DNA of 64,000 nt from Hysterangium stoloniferum (GCA_015178975.1 WHVD01000117.1:1-64000); one strand, 5' to 3'; positions 45,897-60,493 are shown, counted from the stretch's first letter. Notes: generated by a model from the letters alone, not told the origin. Numbers and translations are program-made.

Positions 45897-48800
45897 ACGG
45901 CGAGCCCGTCATGATGTCTCCTTTTGCCATCATTTTGAGCGACCGTCATGTATCGCAGTTGCTCTCCCCGGGTAAATACCTCAAATGAATCATTTAGAAA
46001 GCACGTCATTTATTTCCAACTAGATAGGGATGTATCATAAACTGTATTATCCATTGCAGTGGTTACCCTATAGACTTTATACCCGATTCCTTACCGTGGA
46101 TTTCTGTCTTTCCTGATCTCTGGTGCTCCAGACTGTCCCAGTCTTCATTAAATCCATTCAACGCGAGTCTGACCCCAAGTATAAGGATCGGGCTCTATTT
46201 AAAGCTAGACGCCTTACCTAATTTTTTCATGTTGTAAGTGTTACAAGCGCCGAAAGATTGTCTCTTCTTGTGTAGATATCTTAAGCCAGAATATAGCAAG
46301 GTTTATTATACATGGATTTACGTTAGTAATATGAATCGACCATAGCACCAAATTTTTCAAGCAAAATTAATAATTGAGGAATTATGAAAATTATACTAAG
46401 ACTACATACCGCACCGCCGGTTTGGAAGATCCAAACAAGTCGATAATCACAACCTCAATGGTGTATATTTATTAAATTTCATAATAACTAAATTATCAGC
46501 CACCAAAGAGTCTGAACATTTATACAAGTTGATTTTTAAAGCTGGAGCGTAGACTCGAGAGAATCTTATTTTGGGCTTGTATTTTAGGTGTTTGGGATTG
46601 CTGCCATATAATTTGTGTTCATCTGGTTTTGTGGGCTAGCGGTTTGTCTTATCAAAATACCCAGCACAAGAAAATTTGATCAATTGACTAGCACCCTTCA
46701 AGTTGCCATTTGCAACCTGCTGCAATTAGTCGACCTCAATCCTTACTTTCTGCACAGTGTACGGCACGGCCCCACAAAGGACCGAGCCTGAAAAACTAAG
46801 ACTTGGGTCCTTCAGAAGAATGTAAGAATTGAACACGTAATTCCATTAAGGCGGCACGATATCGGCAGCCACCACATGAATTTCTAATTGTCAAATCCAT
46901 TAGTATCAGACTTGACACGCTGCTTTTATCATGGAGCATAACCCTCGAAGATATATTATATATTCCTCCGCTAGTGACACGGACGTGAAATATAATGTGT
47001 CGGAAAGACTCAGGGCCAACTTACTGATTAGGGTTTGATCAATGGGTGTTTGTAGTCGAATTTGATTGTACCACATGGAGTCGACGGGCCGACACTCTAA
47101 CCGAATGGCAAATTGAAGGCAGTGTTTGTAATTTCTGAAACCCGACTGCAAGGCTCGCAAGAAGGTACCAGGCACCTCCTGATCGCCGGGTTAACCCTGC
47201 CATCTGGCCTAGGCCCGTGCCGATAGCAAAATGTTGGGCTGTTAGGCTATTAATTATATACCCAATATTGTTGGTTTGTTGCTGGTTTATTGTCACGAAA
47301 ATTTGTGGAGCACGTGACATGTTACGAACGGCAATCCTCCCCTGAAAAAACTGTCTGACATGTAGGGTGCATTTGATTGAACGGGCATGACAAGAAATTA
47401 ATGTTATGACAAACGATATGCCACCCGAAACGAGATATATTTAAGTGCGATAAATTGCACATCTATCAAGTCTTGTCGTTGCCACTTACACTTACTAGGC
47501 GAGCCGCCATATATTACAGCAGCTATATGACCGGTATCAAACACTTTTTTTGGCGATGCTCTGACTATCGGTGCCGTTAGAGCTCGAGATGATCACATAA
47601 GTATGGCACTAAATTTGCGCAATTTTCTCAAGCGATAAACCGTTTCGTTGTTCCTGGCGACAGATACTACCTTACGAGAGTTCGTGATCGTCGCTTCAAG
47701 CATGTTCCTGCGCGCAATGGATGACGGCCTAATTTTGTCCTTATTTTGTGAAGGAATGTTTATAACCGCGTCAGGGGATACACCTTGCACAACGTGAACC
47801 TCAAAGTTTGTCCATGCGCTATGTGGGATAAAATGCCAAATTCACTCACATCTCTTGATCCAGATAATTACTCTCTTGGCACTGTGCCAATTGGGTCTAT
47901 GCGTCTGTGCCAAAATTTGGATCTCCGAAAGTGTTTACTGGGTAATCATGAAATGTCTACCGCAACGCGCGTGATATAGTGATTATGATATTAACTTCAG
48001 GTAATATTTTTATGTAATGTGACTTGGCGATTACTACTTTTACGGCTAGTTTCCCAGGTTCTTTCACGGCACTGAGGCAGTTTCGGAATATCCTCTAATA
48101 TGTGTAGAAAATATTGAAGAATTCTCCAGGCACTTTCCAAATTGAATTATTTAAAGGTTTTGGGGCATTCTCAATGCCAGACTCCTTTGTCTAGTGAAAG
48201 GCCCTCTGCCAGCTGTGGACCAAAAACATTATACGTCTACATAGTCGTCCATTGAGAATGTAGCAAAACTGTATATAATTTAGCCCGGATAGTGCCCGGA
48301 GGACTCTTTAGACTATATTAAATTTTGAATGCATTTTCGAAACCTGAACATCCTGCATGAATTTCAGAGGAAGGATAGCCAGAGATTGAGAATTTGCGCC
48401 TCAGTGTGTTTGTTTCTCGTCAAATGACCTGCTTGGATCCGTATCTTCGCACCTCGCTGTCGGGCTTGGGACACTATTTTGAAATAAATTGACGCGGGAG
48501 CTTTGCTGCCATTGCTCGACATGGGATAGAGTTACACTAGGCACATTGTCATGAGATTTGCTCTTATCCTCGAACCAAGGTCAGGTGATTCTCTTATCAG
48601 TAACAAGCCAACCTTGCTGCCAGATTGGCTCATTCCCATCTATCTCCTCTGTCTCCCTAGTCACTCACTTTCTTATTCTTTTACAATACTGCTCAGAAAT
48701 GCGCAGAATATCTGGGCTCTGAATGAGATTTATAATGCATGAGTTTGTGGCGAAGGCTGGCAATCCCATCGATATATTTCCTACATCCGTGGCGCGAATA

Positions 48801-49044
48801 TGAAATTCAAACAGTGATCTCCCGTACTGGCTCATTCCTTTGGCGTGTCCAAATAACCGGCCGACGATTTTATTTCAATCAAAACTCGCCAATTGTAGCG
48901 GTGAACCTTTCGTGGGCTATGTGCGTTGGTGGCATACAAACTGAAGCTTCTTCCTTGAGCAATGCAATTCTGGGGTCGGTAGCAACCAAGAAAAATATTA
49001 CACGTAATACATAATACATGGATATAATATACATCTGTAGGACC
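45897..49044. other. 3.1-kb gene-free stretch
   Basis: No open frame above 100 codons and no spliced gene I can support. Moderately AT-rich. I see no LTR module here. Confidence 0.5.
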
Positions 49045-51693
49045 TCATAGCTCCTCGGATGCTTCTATACGCCTTCTCTCAAACAGCGCTCGTTCGTCGC
49101 CCTTCAACCGCATTAACCGCGATCCCGCAGCCAAAAGTCCCGCAAAATCCTCGCGATATTTCTGTACTTCATCCAATGTCTCCCGCTCATCTTTACCGGC
49201 CATTGTCGATATAGGTTCGTTTGGATTGTCTCGCAGGACGCGCTGGATTAGGCCAGCCGTTCGGCTACTTTGAAAGCGCGAATACCGAGAGGTGAATGTC
49301 TCTTTCTGCGGGGCTGGATCGTCTCCCCCAGGCTTGCCGGTCGTGTCCATACGAGCTCCTTCATCTCCGCCTTCGCCCATCTCCTCTTTCTCCTGCGCGA
49401 TCTCCCTCAGTAGGACCTTCACCTCCCGCATCTGGACGTTCTGGTCAGCCTTGAGAACAATACGGGCCGACTTGCCTCCGTCTTCTTCGTCTAGGTGGGT
49501 GATGAGGAGCTTCCGTGCCCGCGATTCTAGAGATATGGCATATTCCAGTATTTTCTCCGTCAAGAGAGCTTCTTCATCAAGTTTCTTCTCTTGTTGCCAG
49601 CGCACGCCCTGCTGTTCCCGACTACTACTGGCAGCGGCTTCTTCGTCTATCTCGTGACACTCGCTGGCTATAATTCTCTCACGTTCTCTGGCTGCATTAA
49701 CATCTACATTGGCCAGCTTTATGGCACTGTGCTTGCTAAACCCTTCAGCGCGATGCAAACGAACTTGTCGCTCCCAGTCTTCATGCCACTGCTCGGCAAG
49801 GTTCGCATGTGGGACAACAACATGGTTATAAGGCCTTGAATCTGGCATTCCAACGTTTTTCTCTGTGGCTCCCCCTGAGACCTTCTCGGTGACTTTCCGC
49901 GCATCGTCCACAATGGATAGTTTTAGTTCTGCGATAGGGACCTTGCTCTCGGTTAGATTGACCGTCAATTCAGGTTTAAGCCCTAGTTCGGTCTTTCTTT
50001 TGTCATGTGCTCGCTCTGATATCGCGTACAATACTTGTTGAACAGCTTGTACAGCGAGTGAGGCCATGATAGGGACGGCGAGAAGCACATAGAGAACGAA
50101 AAGGACTGGGTTAAGTCAGGTAAGTCATATTGTGTTGACATGAGAAGTGTCGTCGTACCTCGACCTGCCGGAGTAATAGGAGCATAGTCGCCATATCCGA
50201 TCGTTAGGAAGGAGACATATCTAGGCACAGTAAGGAGGAAAAATGTTTTCTGGGAAGACTATAACCTACATAAAATATAGCCCCGTGCCATATGCAGTTC
50301 CCTGTGTAGTCGTATCACAACATAGTCACGTATATAAATTATCAAACCACATACCTCAAGGTGACTGAAGATAGCAGCACCTACGACCCAAAACACAATC
50401 AAGCCCGCTAAGCTAGTTATCACCTGCCTTAGGCGAATACGGGACAATTGCTGTTCTCCCATCCGTTCAAGAAATTGTATCTCCTGAAATAAATCCGGTG
50501 TTAGGCCTACTCTGCCTTCCAACTCTTCTTTTCGCTTCTCTTCAAACTGGGCTCGAGATTCGGCCCTGGTTGCTTCCACGCGTGAAGCGAAAAATCTAAC
50601 AAGCATCGTGACAATATTTCCGAGTTGAGCGATTCCTACAGAAATCATGAAACGTGTTTTTGATATCAGAATAAATGAATTACCCAGAATAGCAAACATG
50701 AAAACGAGTACACGGGTAACTGTGTGCAGAGGTTTGAAGTCCCCGTAGCCAATGGTCAAGAATGTGACCACAGTGAAATATATGCCTTGAAAGTACGTCC
50801 AGTGTTCCTATGACCGGTGTTCGGAAAGTTCATATATTATGCAAACGAAACCTACCACTTTTGACGACAACAGCGCGAGAAGGGCAACGTCGATTACGAA
50901 GAAAATGACGTTCATCATGAAAAGACGACCTGCAACTCGAATTGACAGTTGGTCTTCTGTTGGCTCTTTCCTCCCTATTCGGGGCTCCAGTATCCAATGA
51001 AAAATTAGTAAAGCAGTTATCACCCCGCATAACACCAAGGATACAATCCTGACAATGACATATGAGAGAAATCAATCTGTAATAAAAACTGGTCACACTC
51101 ACGCACACCACAAGCCTTCCCAACGTATCGAGTGTGGTCTGAGACCCGTCCCATACACAACAACATTAATTAGAGCAATAACAACCTTATAAAAATATAT
51201 CAATTTCCGAAAACCGGAAACACAGAAGTACTTCCCAAGAAGCACACACCTTACATATCCACGACACAAGTGATAGACGCGTAGCTACTCTCCACCATCT
51301 AGCACTGGCGCCTGTCGAAAACCGCACGATCAAGAGCGCGTTCGCTATGACATTGAACAATAATCCAACAGCACTGAGTGCGACATTGCCTTTAGGGTCC
51401 GGCAAAGGAGTCACTCTGGCTGGAATCACAAAAATGTCTGAGTCGGAATCAACAAACCACGGTTCAGATAAGGCTGGTATGTCGAACAGGATGCTAAAAG
51501 GCGCGAAGATAGCAGCAAGGAGAGGTACAACTTTTGCCCAACTATATAAATATAAGACGGCCTTAGATAATCGTCTGGACGTGGGCATGGTTATCTTAGG
51601 TGCTTCGTATGAGGGAACCTGTTGGGCATCGTCAACGCCTGATATATGGCGATGAGTATCATAGGTAGCGTTGAATGTCCCATAGCGGAACAT
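49045..51693 (-). CDS. TOK1: TOK-type outward-rectifier potassium channel
   Basis: Fungal two-pore-domain, eight-transmembrane K+ channel of the plasma membrane, setting membrane potential. Eight exons, with introns 51186-51249, 51049-51102, 50808-50855, 50636-50683, 50302-50354, 50221-50269 and 50106-50158, give 759 aa with phases closed. Both selectivity filters are present: VVTFLTIGYGDFKPL (TIGYGD near residue 259) and VSFLTIGYGDYAP (near residue 393). Hydrophobic helices include VVPLLAAIFAPFSILF, VALSAVGLLFNVIANALLI, LVLCGVITALLIFHWIL, VIFFVIDVALLALL and VLFVLYVLLAVPIMASLAV. A charged cytosolic segment separates the two pore modules. The long C-terminus (about 340 residues) is acidic and Glu/Arg-rich with coiled-coil potential. 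The start is MFRYGTFNATYD at 51693; no ATG lies further upstream in that open frame. It looks intact. Confidence 0.92.
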
Positions 51694-52848
51694 GAAATCC
51701 CCCTTTAAGCACAGCCAGCCGGCCAACAAACGAGTCCGTTTTGATGTGCTTTCCGAGACCTTACGTCACCGACGCTACATTCGTAAATTGGCGGGATGCC
51801 ATGAGACATCTATTGGAAGTCAAGGTCATCCGTATACATCCATTAGCATTTCTTAATGGATTTAGTTGACAATGGATCCTTTGTTTGTACCAGGGTGACT
51901 CCTTTTAATGGGCGCTAGGGACTCCAACTTGGCACGGGCTTCTGAACACCTTGGCGCTTTTTGCAATGGTAACTACAGATAGGGGACACGACTGGTATCT
52001 CCCTTTCTGTAAATCGAACTTGAAGCAGGTCCAGGAAACTCACTGAACGGTGAAATGATTATGTGGGTTGTGAGTTGCATGCAGATGTGGGATGAAAAAG
52101 GGAGAATAATGCATTTAAAAAATAAAAAATAACCCCTGTGTGTATTTGAGATTGAAGGGCGCTGGTTAAATAATTGTTATTACATATGTAAATATAGAGA
52201 GCTACTTGGCTATGCTACCGCGAGAAAATGCTGGGATTATTTAGGATAAAACTTTCTAATGACATGTTGATATTTCCAGACATCGCTTGTTGTATTTCGT
52301 CATCGAGTTGAACCACTATGGGCAGTGCATCAGCAAATTGGGAAATGCATAGCTACCCTGTATAATAGCCCAAGCTCGGCCATTTATTGAGTGGTATCTT
52401 TTTAATGCCAAGTGGCTCTATGTCAGCTCTCTGTTAGCTAACGGGATGTGGGGCTAGCTAGTATACTCCAGGAGCGCTATGGTGATTATTATTTATTATT
52501 TTATTCCTTTTATCACACCACAGAAGTCATGAACAATAATAATGTTTATTTAGGTGAACTACTATTATGGCTACATTTATATTAAACAGGATATGAGAAC
52601 AACAACAAATTGCATCTAGCAGGTAGCTCAAGGAGGTAGAAAGGCCAAGTCAGACTCCAAGCAGTCCAAGCAGTACCACAACACTCCACAACAGAAATAA
52701 ATTAGCCCATGCTGATCCAGAGAGCATAGCTTAGAGTAAAAGTCCAGAGCAGGAGAACAACAGGCAGAGCATATGTAGGTATCATCAGCAGAAAAGACAT
52801 AGCCACAGAGAAGATAGATCCCACAGATCAATGGTTATTATATACAAC
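51694..52848. other. upstream region of the TOK gene and unassigned repeat-like sequence
   Basis: No gene. The segment 52450-52848 has the feel of repeat sequence adjoining LTR D but I could not assign ends. Confidence 0.45.
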
Positions 52849-53236
52849 TGTTAAGAGTCATGTGTGGAGCTTATTGGAGGGTTTCCAGAGAAACCTGTGG
52901 GAAAGCCAGTAGGACTTGGCTTCAGCTTATAGGCTGCACCCTCATGAGATCATCTTGTCCAATTTCAGATGGGTGGATGGGAATCCTGGGGAGTCTGGGA
53001 GGGGTTTGTGGGTTGAAAGGTCAGAGAGTCAACTGTGGGAATCCTGCGGAAGTCAAGGGGTCGGGCAGAGATATGTAAGTCAGGGGTTGAGATAGATAGG
53101 TCAGAGGTTGAGTGATAGATGGGTCAGAGCCCGTGGGCTCTGATGAGGTAAAGCAGTGTGTTTCAAAGAGGAGATTAGAGCAGAAAATGTACTTGAGATT
53201 ACTGGGGAGAATCTAAGCTGATTTTCTGACTAGATA

Positions 53237-54606
53237 TGTGAAGGGTATGCATACATCATGAGTAGACTGTGGAATAATAGACGTATTATAGTACTTTATT
53301 ATTTAGTTTTCTATTCCTTTTCTCTAATTCTCTATATCTTTCGAGCATACCGTTATTTCTTAGTTCAAAGCCTTGTGTATATCTATGGGCGCTCTCTGTT
53401 ACGACCATGTCGCAACCCTATCGGTCCCGAGGTTATCGCCACCTATCAATGTTCCAAGTCACCGTCTCGGAAACCATCGGCCCCGAAGCTGACGTATGTT
53501 TTCGCAAAGATCAAACTCCGTTTACGCCCATGTCAAAATAACTCGTATTGTCTGGTCAAACTTTGATACGTCCCCTTTTATTATGTTGATCTGTTCAATC
53601 TTATGTTTCGCATATGTCTATCTAAATTTGTAGTCCTTGAACTATTTCCTTTTATCGTAATCCCGCTCTCGGTTATCATCGGCCTCCGAACTAATCACAA
53701 ACCTCCCGTTCCTAGTCAAGCTTATTGTTAATACCGTTTTCCGCCCTTCTCCCCATTAGTATTTTCTAGACGCCTGTTACTTGTATATGAACCCACTGTA
53801 GTTGTAGTTACTAGGCAATCAGAATATCGACTCAGAATACCCTCATATGTCTGTAACAGTCTCATACTAAGAATCCCCCATCCGCCTTTGCGTGCGCTCA
53901 CCCACTCCTGGCCCCGACCCCCTTGGCCCGACACTCGACTTGTCCTTCGGTTCCGATCGGTATCTCACCAAGAGGAGCTCTTTAGGATTAGTCTTCGCCT
54001 GCCCAAAATTTAAGGACACCCTACGGATATTTGCGAGGGCGCAGCACATAAGCTGAAGCCAAGTCCTTCCGATCGGTCCCTGTCGGCCACCGACATTTAG
54101 TCAGTTTTCAGTTCTTAACACTCTCGGCGTCAAATGACAAGACACTTTTTACCCAGCAGACACCACTCGTAACGACTCAGATGTCGAATAGCGAGAGGTG
54201 TCAAGGGTAATAACTCAGCTACCCATAGAGGTAGTGTCTTCTAGCATATCAATAGAATTTGGACTCGAACCGTGAAGGTCGAGTTCCACTCTCAAGACTC
54301 TGCGCTCATCGACACTGTAGTCGACTCGTGCTGCTCTCTCTCATCCCTAGACATTCAGTCTTTCACTGATTATCTATCTTATTTCTAGCTACTAGTTGTA
54401 CCGTAAAGGTCAACTCTTTTACTCTCTTGTTCTAGTCGTCACGAGCAACTGTACCGTTGCTCTTGTGACGTGTAGTGCGTCCTCATACTAGTACTATCCG
54501 TCTAGTAATCTATAGTATTATACTGAACAGTCAATACTTTCTAATAGTAGTTGAATAAACACTATTCTTCGTATATTGAGTGGTCAGAATCTATCGACTC
54601 TTCACA
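53237..54606 (+). repeat. solo LTR C (family of element A), inserted in LTR D
   Basis: Begins TGTGAAGGGTATG and ends CTCTTCACA, like the LTR of element A on its own strand (TGTGAGAGGTATGG to CTACTCTTCACA), and shares GACACTTTTTAC. The flanks AGATA and GGATT look like a diverged 5-bp target duplication. Without its own insertion it is about 640 bp, close to the 630-bp LTR of A. Confidence 0.75.
53397..54120 (+). repeat. solo LTR C2, inserted in solo LTR C
   Basis: TGTTACGACCATG to AGTTCTTAACA, 724 bp, flanked by a perfect 5-bp duplication CTCTC (53392-53396, 54121-54125). Same family as 60494-61481. Carries the LTR module at 54035-54066. Confidence 0.92.
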
Positions 54607-54807
54607 GGATTGTATATACAACATCTGCCAGACTATATAGACTGTGGAATGTATAACATACCAAATCCAGTAATAATGAAAACTAAACTAGCAAACATGA
54701 AGTGAGATAAGTAAACACCAAACTTGGTGTTAGGAATGGAATGGAGTGGAGCGGAGTCCAAATTGTGACAGGTTGTTAAACCATAACGGGAACGGGGTGG
54801 GAGCAGA

Positions 54808-55168
54808 TGTTGAAGACAAAAGGCACTGCATATATGTGGCAGGGTCAACATATTTGGGGACTGTCTGAATAACGGTGATACCGGTGTGGTAACAACATGA
54901 TCGGTCGTCATGATCAGGCTCCACTCATCCACACGTCTCACATATGAGCACATGGTCCTTTTGTTTATGTAGAATATATAAAGGGATAACCTACATAGCT
55001 TAACCTCAGTCCGTTATACTTATACGAGACTGAGGTGAGCACAGAACGATCCTTTTTCTCTTAGTATATGCGCTTACTGTATACAATAGCTCTTCTTAGG
55101 TACACATTATATTAGTCCATTATACTTATACGAGACTGAGCTCTTCTTAGGGACTATATATTTTAACA
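54808..55168 (+). repeat. solo LTR G, inserted in LTR D
   Basis: TGTTGAAGAC to TATTTTAACA, 361 bp, flanked by a perfect 5-bp duplication GCAGA (54803-54807, 55169-55173). Absent from the matching place in the LTR of F. Contains two copies of TTATACTTATACGAGACTGA about 100 bp apart. LTR family not otherwise seen here. Confidence 0.88.
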
Positions 55169-55296
55169 GCAGAGTCCAAAGTGTGACAGGTCATTTTACC
55201 ATAACGGGAACAGGGCTCACTTAGAGAGCTGTCGGGTTTTCCGAGTGGGGTCCAGTGACTGGTGCATGGGACAGGGTTGGAGATAGACAGGAGCAG

Positions 55297-55638
55297 TGTC
55301 ACAACTGTCACAAGTCACAACATTGTCACAAACAATCAAAGGTAATATTCAACAACTCTTCAACTCATTGAATTTGACTCGATAAACCCAAACATTATTT
55401 GACAACATTGAATCTTTTTTGACATCTCTCATTTTGACATCACGAATGATTTCATTATTAGTTCATAATATAGTCATAACAATACAAAGAAAAGCATAAA
55501 AGGGCCATGAAAGAAGTGAGGGAAGTCAGTTGAAATATCTATAAATTAGTGATACTAGTAATCTAACTTGTTGTAACTTCTTCGACAAATACTTCTGTGA
55601 GTTCTTGCGACTGGTAATAGCCTCTTACTTCATCGACA
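55297..55638 (+). repeat. left LTR of element E
   Basis: Starts TGTCACAACTGTCACAAGTC and matches 62242-62428 closely through TACAAAGAAAA. The right end at 55638 (CATCGACA) is tentative because the right LTR is cut before that point. Confidence 0.75.
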
Positions 55639-58600
55639 GGGCGAATATATACTTTGTTGAATGAGGCTTTCGAATTCAATCAGTAGAACGACTTTATTGA
55701 AGAATAATCAATTCGTGACAGTATATTTTCGACTATCAACTGTTGATGAAGCCCAGGATGCGATCCGAGACTACCAGAGCATCGAGTTCTACAGCACTTC
55801 AATCCATAGCTCCTATTCCTTCACCAAGAGTTATTCGGCCATCGCAAATTCCAGTTTCTCCTTTGACCAAAACTCAAAGAGCTACGATGTCTTCAATTCG
55901 AGAACCTGAAGAAGTTTGAGAAGAGCCAATATCTTGCCAATTCAAGAATCTGAATCCCCTTTAACGCCTTTGCCCGAGTCTCCACCTCCCGAACCTGTTA
56001 TGTCTGAAGATGAAACAATGTTATGACATTTTGGAGATGCGCTCAGAAAAGTATTGAAGGGACAAATGTCTTCAAAGGACCCCGAAATCACAGTGAATAA
56101 GCCTGAAGAGTTTACTGGAAAAGAACCTTTGATGTTAAAGAATTTTATCACTCAATGCAAAATGGTTTTTCAATCTCGACCAAAATCGTTTGAATCCAAT
56201 CAATTGAAAATTACGATGGTAACTTCATATTTCTGGAAAACAGCTCAAGAGTGGTGGCAACCTTTTCTATTAAATCCCCCGATCCCTCCACCATCTTTCC
56301 TTGTGGATTATCTTGACTTTCTAGATGAATTATATGCTCAGTTTGGAGAAATTGATGCAGAAGGAGAAGCCAAAGAAAAACTCAACAATCTTTGAATGAA
56401 AGCTCATCATCATGTTGCGAAGTATTCGATTCAATTTACAAGTCTCTCTGCTCAAACTCAATATGACAAATTCACTTTACGATGACAATTTTATAAAGGA
56501 CTTCCAAATCGAATAAAGGATGAAATAGTGAAGCTTCAAGTTCAGCCTGAAAGTTTTGCTGAATTACAAACGGCAACCCTTCGACTTGATTCTTACTATT
56601 GGATGCGAGAAAATGAATGACAACATGAAACAGAATCTAGTTCAACTCCACAAAGATTTGAAAGAAGACAATCAACAATGCCTACAACTTATCCTTCGAC
56701 ATCATGTACACCTTCGACATCATGAACACCTTCGACTTCAAAACCGATAACTTTGACTTCAAGAACATTTAGGCCTTCGACTCAAGTGAAACCATCTTCA
56801 ACAATTTTAGGATCTGATGGACAATTACTTCCTGCTGAATGAGACAGAAGATTCAAAGAAGGGTTATGTATATTATGTAGAGAAAAAGGCCATTAAGCGA
56901 GGGATTGCCCAAAAAGAAAAACTCGTCAAATTGCAAAAGGATGAATCGTTGAAGTCCAAGATTTGATAACTCAATCCCACCAGTTGAATCAAATATCGAA
57001 TGTTAAATCGGAAAATTGAAAAGGGATACTCTTTAGGCATGTGAAGAGTATTGAAGAAAACTCGATCACATTGAAAAAGATTCCTGTGTAATATCACGAG
57101 CAGTAACAATTTCTGATTCTTTAATTATTGAACTTAAATTGAAAAAAATTCTGAAAATGAAAGCATTAATTGATTCAGGATCTAGTCACATTTTTATGGA
57201 CAAAATGTTTGCACGGCAAAATAATCTATCTTTCGACCAATTGAAAAATTTGTTATCATTAAAATTAATCGATGGATCAACTCCGACATCAGGACAAATC
57301 ACGTATACGACTACATTACAAGTTTATTTTCCATCCAGACAAACTCAAGAATTACAATTCTTTGTAACCAATCTTGACTCATCTTGTCAAGTGGTATCAG
57401 GACTCGACTGGCTGAAACAATACAATCCTGCAATTGACTGGCGATCTGGCCGTATATCATTCGAATCTACTTCGACACCTTTGACAAATCCAAATCCGAT
57501 TCAACCATCAATCGAAACATTATTGGAAGAGAAGCATGCTTTGACCTTGGCAAGTCATTCATCTACATCTCAGAAAATCCATGAAGAATCGAAATCCGAG
57601 ACTGTCAATCTGAATATCAACATAGTCAATCAGAAGACTTTCTTATGAGCTGCAAAAGCAAAAGACTCTCAAACTTTTGTGGTCTTTATTCATGATGAAT
57701 CTTTCAAGACTTGTAAGGCCTCTGGTGCAAAAACTACGACTTCAACTTCATTTGACATACCAAACGTTCCAACTGAATATTCTGACTTCTCAGATGTTTT
57801 CAACAAAAAAGAAGCTGAAGCTTTGCCTCAACATCGAAGTTATGATCATGCTATCTCATTAGAAGAAGGAACTACTCCACCTATGGGTCCAATCTATTTG
57901 TTATCCAAGACAGAACTTCAAGTGCTATGAGAATATCTCCAAGAAAATCTTTCGAAGAAATTTATTCGATCATCACAATCTCCCACTGGCACACCGATTT
58001 TATTCATTAAGAAGAAAGATGGAAGCCTATGACTTTGCATTGACTATCGAGGACTTAATAAAATTATGTGAAAAAACTGATATCCACTTCCTTTAATTCC
58101 TGATCTTTTGGATCAACTTTGAACGGTGAAATATTTTACGAAAATTGATCTCTGAGGCGCCTATAATTTAGTTAGGATTGCTCCAGGTGATGAATGGAAA
58201 ACAGCCTTTCGGACTTGATATGGATCTTTCGAATATTTGGTTATGCCTTTTGGACTATGCAATGCTCTGGCAACTTTTCAACAATTAATGAACAAAATAT
58301 TTTCAGATTTACTTGATATTTGGGTAATTATCTATCTTGACGACATACTAATATTTTCTGACAATCTCGAGGAACATTTACAACATGTTTGAGAAGTTCT
58401 TCAATGGCTTCGACAAAATCAATTATTTGCAAAGCCCGAAAAATGTGAATTTCACAAAACCAGTGTTGAATTTTTAGGATATGTTATTTCCCCTCAAGGC
58501 ATATATATGGATCAAGAAAAAATCAAAGTTATTCAAGATTGGCCCGAACCACAAAAAGTCCGTGACATTCAATCATTTTTAGGATTTGCGAATTTCTATC

Positions 58601-59034
58601 AAAGATTCATTCCAAGTTATTCTGAAATCGTTTTACCATTGACTCGACTTACTCGAAAAAAGGTTCAATGGCATTTCGACAAAAAATGTTGACATGCATT
58701 TAACTATCTGAAAAAAGAATTTACTATAGCTCCGATTTTAATTCATTGGAATCCAGATTATAAACACATACTCGAAACTGACGCTTCTGATCATGCCATA
58801 GCTTCAATATTTTCTATGCAGACTCCCGATAATGAAATTCATCCAGTCGCTTATCATTCAAGAACTCTTTCGACCTCTGAAATTAATTACGACACTTATG
58901 ATAAAGAATTATTAGCAATATTCGAATCTTTCAAAATTTGGCGACACTATTTCGAAGGTACAAAAGAAGCAATTGAAGTTTTAATGGATCACAAGAATCT
59001 CAAATATTTTGCAACAACTTGAATTTTGTCTCGA

Positions 59035-59335
59035 TGTAAGGGCGACTCTCTAGACCGCACTAACTCGCACTATGACTGAGTTGGGGTCCTAGCAGAGGAA
59101 ATCCGAAGTGAGTTTATACCTATCTAATTACATACATGTAGAATACAATATTACTTACCTAGCAGAGGAAATCCGAAGAGAAAAGTCTAAGGAATCCTCG
59201 GCTAGCGGGTGACTAACTAAAGGTGCAGCTGAGTTTGAAAATGTGATAACAACAAGGTGCCCCTCTCAGTCTTTACTTATGAACTATATTAAGGAGAGTC
59301 AGAGAAAATGGAAAACTTAGGATTGTCCCCTGACA
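59035..59335 (+). repeat. solo LTR inside element E
   Basis: TGTAAGGGCGACTC to CCCCTGACA, 301 bp, flanked by a perfect 5-bp duplication CTCGA (59030-59034, 59336-59340). Contains CCTAGCAGAGGAAATCCGAA twice. A separate LTR family from the others here. Confidence 0.9.
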
Positions 59336-60493
59336 CTCGATGACAAGCTCAATGGGCAGAATATTTATCGACTTTCAATTTGATTATTCAATTTTGACTG
59401 GGAAAACTAAATTTGAAAACAGATATTCTTTCCAGAAGAAATGATGTTTATCCGAATGAACCTGACTACTCAAAAAAGAATCTGACTAATCTTCAACCGG
59501 TATTTACGAATGAACGAATTCAAACTTCCTTACACACAACATATTATCTTCCAATAGCAAGAAAAGCTACTCTTATTGTGGATACAGATCAACTATTGAA
59601 AGATATATTCAAAGCTCAAAAAGAAGATCAATTTACTCTCGACAAAATTCGACAGATTTCCAACAGTACCAAAGAAGATTGGCAAAAGAATGAACAAGAC
59701 TATTTATGTTTCCGAAACAGGATTTACATTCCCGATTATCAAAATCTCTGACTTCGAATTCTTCAATCAAGACACAATCATATTACTGCAGGTCATTTCG
59801 GTCAAATGAAAACTTATCAAGCAATATATCGAGATTTCTTTTGGCCATGACTCCGACAAGATATTCAAGATGTTATTTGCTCATGCGTAACATGTACAAA
59901 ATCGAAAACTCCACAACATCAACCTGTTGGATTACTTAAGCAACTTCCGATTCCTCTTCAACCATGGCATTCAATATCAATGGATTTTATCGAACAATTA
60001 CTGACTTTGAATGGTTACAACTCAATACTTGTAATCATCGATCGACTTTCAAAACAAGCAATATTCATTCCAACTTATACTATGATCAATGCTCCCGAAC
60101 TCGCTCGACTTTTTGTATTACATGTCTTTTCAAAACATGGAGTCCCAAGTCATGTAACTTCCGATCGAGGATCTGAATTTGTGTCACATTTCTTTTGATC
60201 TCTCGGAACAGCACTCGACATGAAATTACATTTTACTTCGGGATATCGTCCTGAAGGCGATGGACAAACTGAACGAGTCAATCAAACTCTCGAACAATAT
60301 TTACGAATATATTCCAATTATCAACAAGACAATTGGGCTGAATTACTTCCTTTAGCCGAATTCGCTTACAACAATGCACCTTCCGAAACAACTGGTGAAA
60401 CACCATTTTTTGCTAATAAAGGTTATCATCCATTGTTAGAAATTCACCCTGAAAAAGATCTAGCTTCTGCTCTAGCTCACGATTATACGACAG

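Larger units (their letters stand above)
52849..55296 (-). repeat. LTR D, interrupted by solo LTRs and cut by element E
   Basis: Three separated blocks (52849-53236, 54607-54807, 55169-55296) match, in order, the LTR of element F at 62429-63249: first GGGTTTCC.GAGAAACC and GGACTTGGCTTCAGCTTATA, then ACAACATCTGCCAG and AACACCAAA.TTGGTGTTAGG, then GACAGGTCATTT and TAACGGGAAC. D lies in the same orientation as the LTR of F (minus), is AT-shifted against it, and is therefore older. Its last part is missing at the E insertion. Confidence 0.8.

Noticed and set aside
49292-49839. Plus-strand frames of 121 and 82 codons
   Set aside because: Antisense to the long C-terminal exon of the TOK channel; no motif.
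54258-54285. GGTTCGAGTCC-type B box on the minus strand, suggesting a tRNA
   Set aside because: No T stem pairing and no A box at the right distance; it lies inside solo LTR C.
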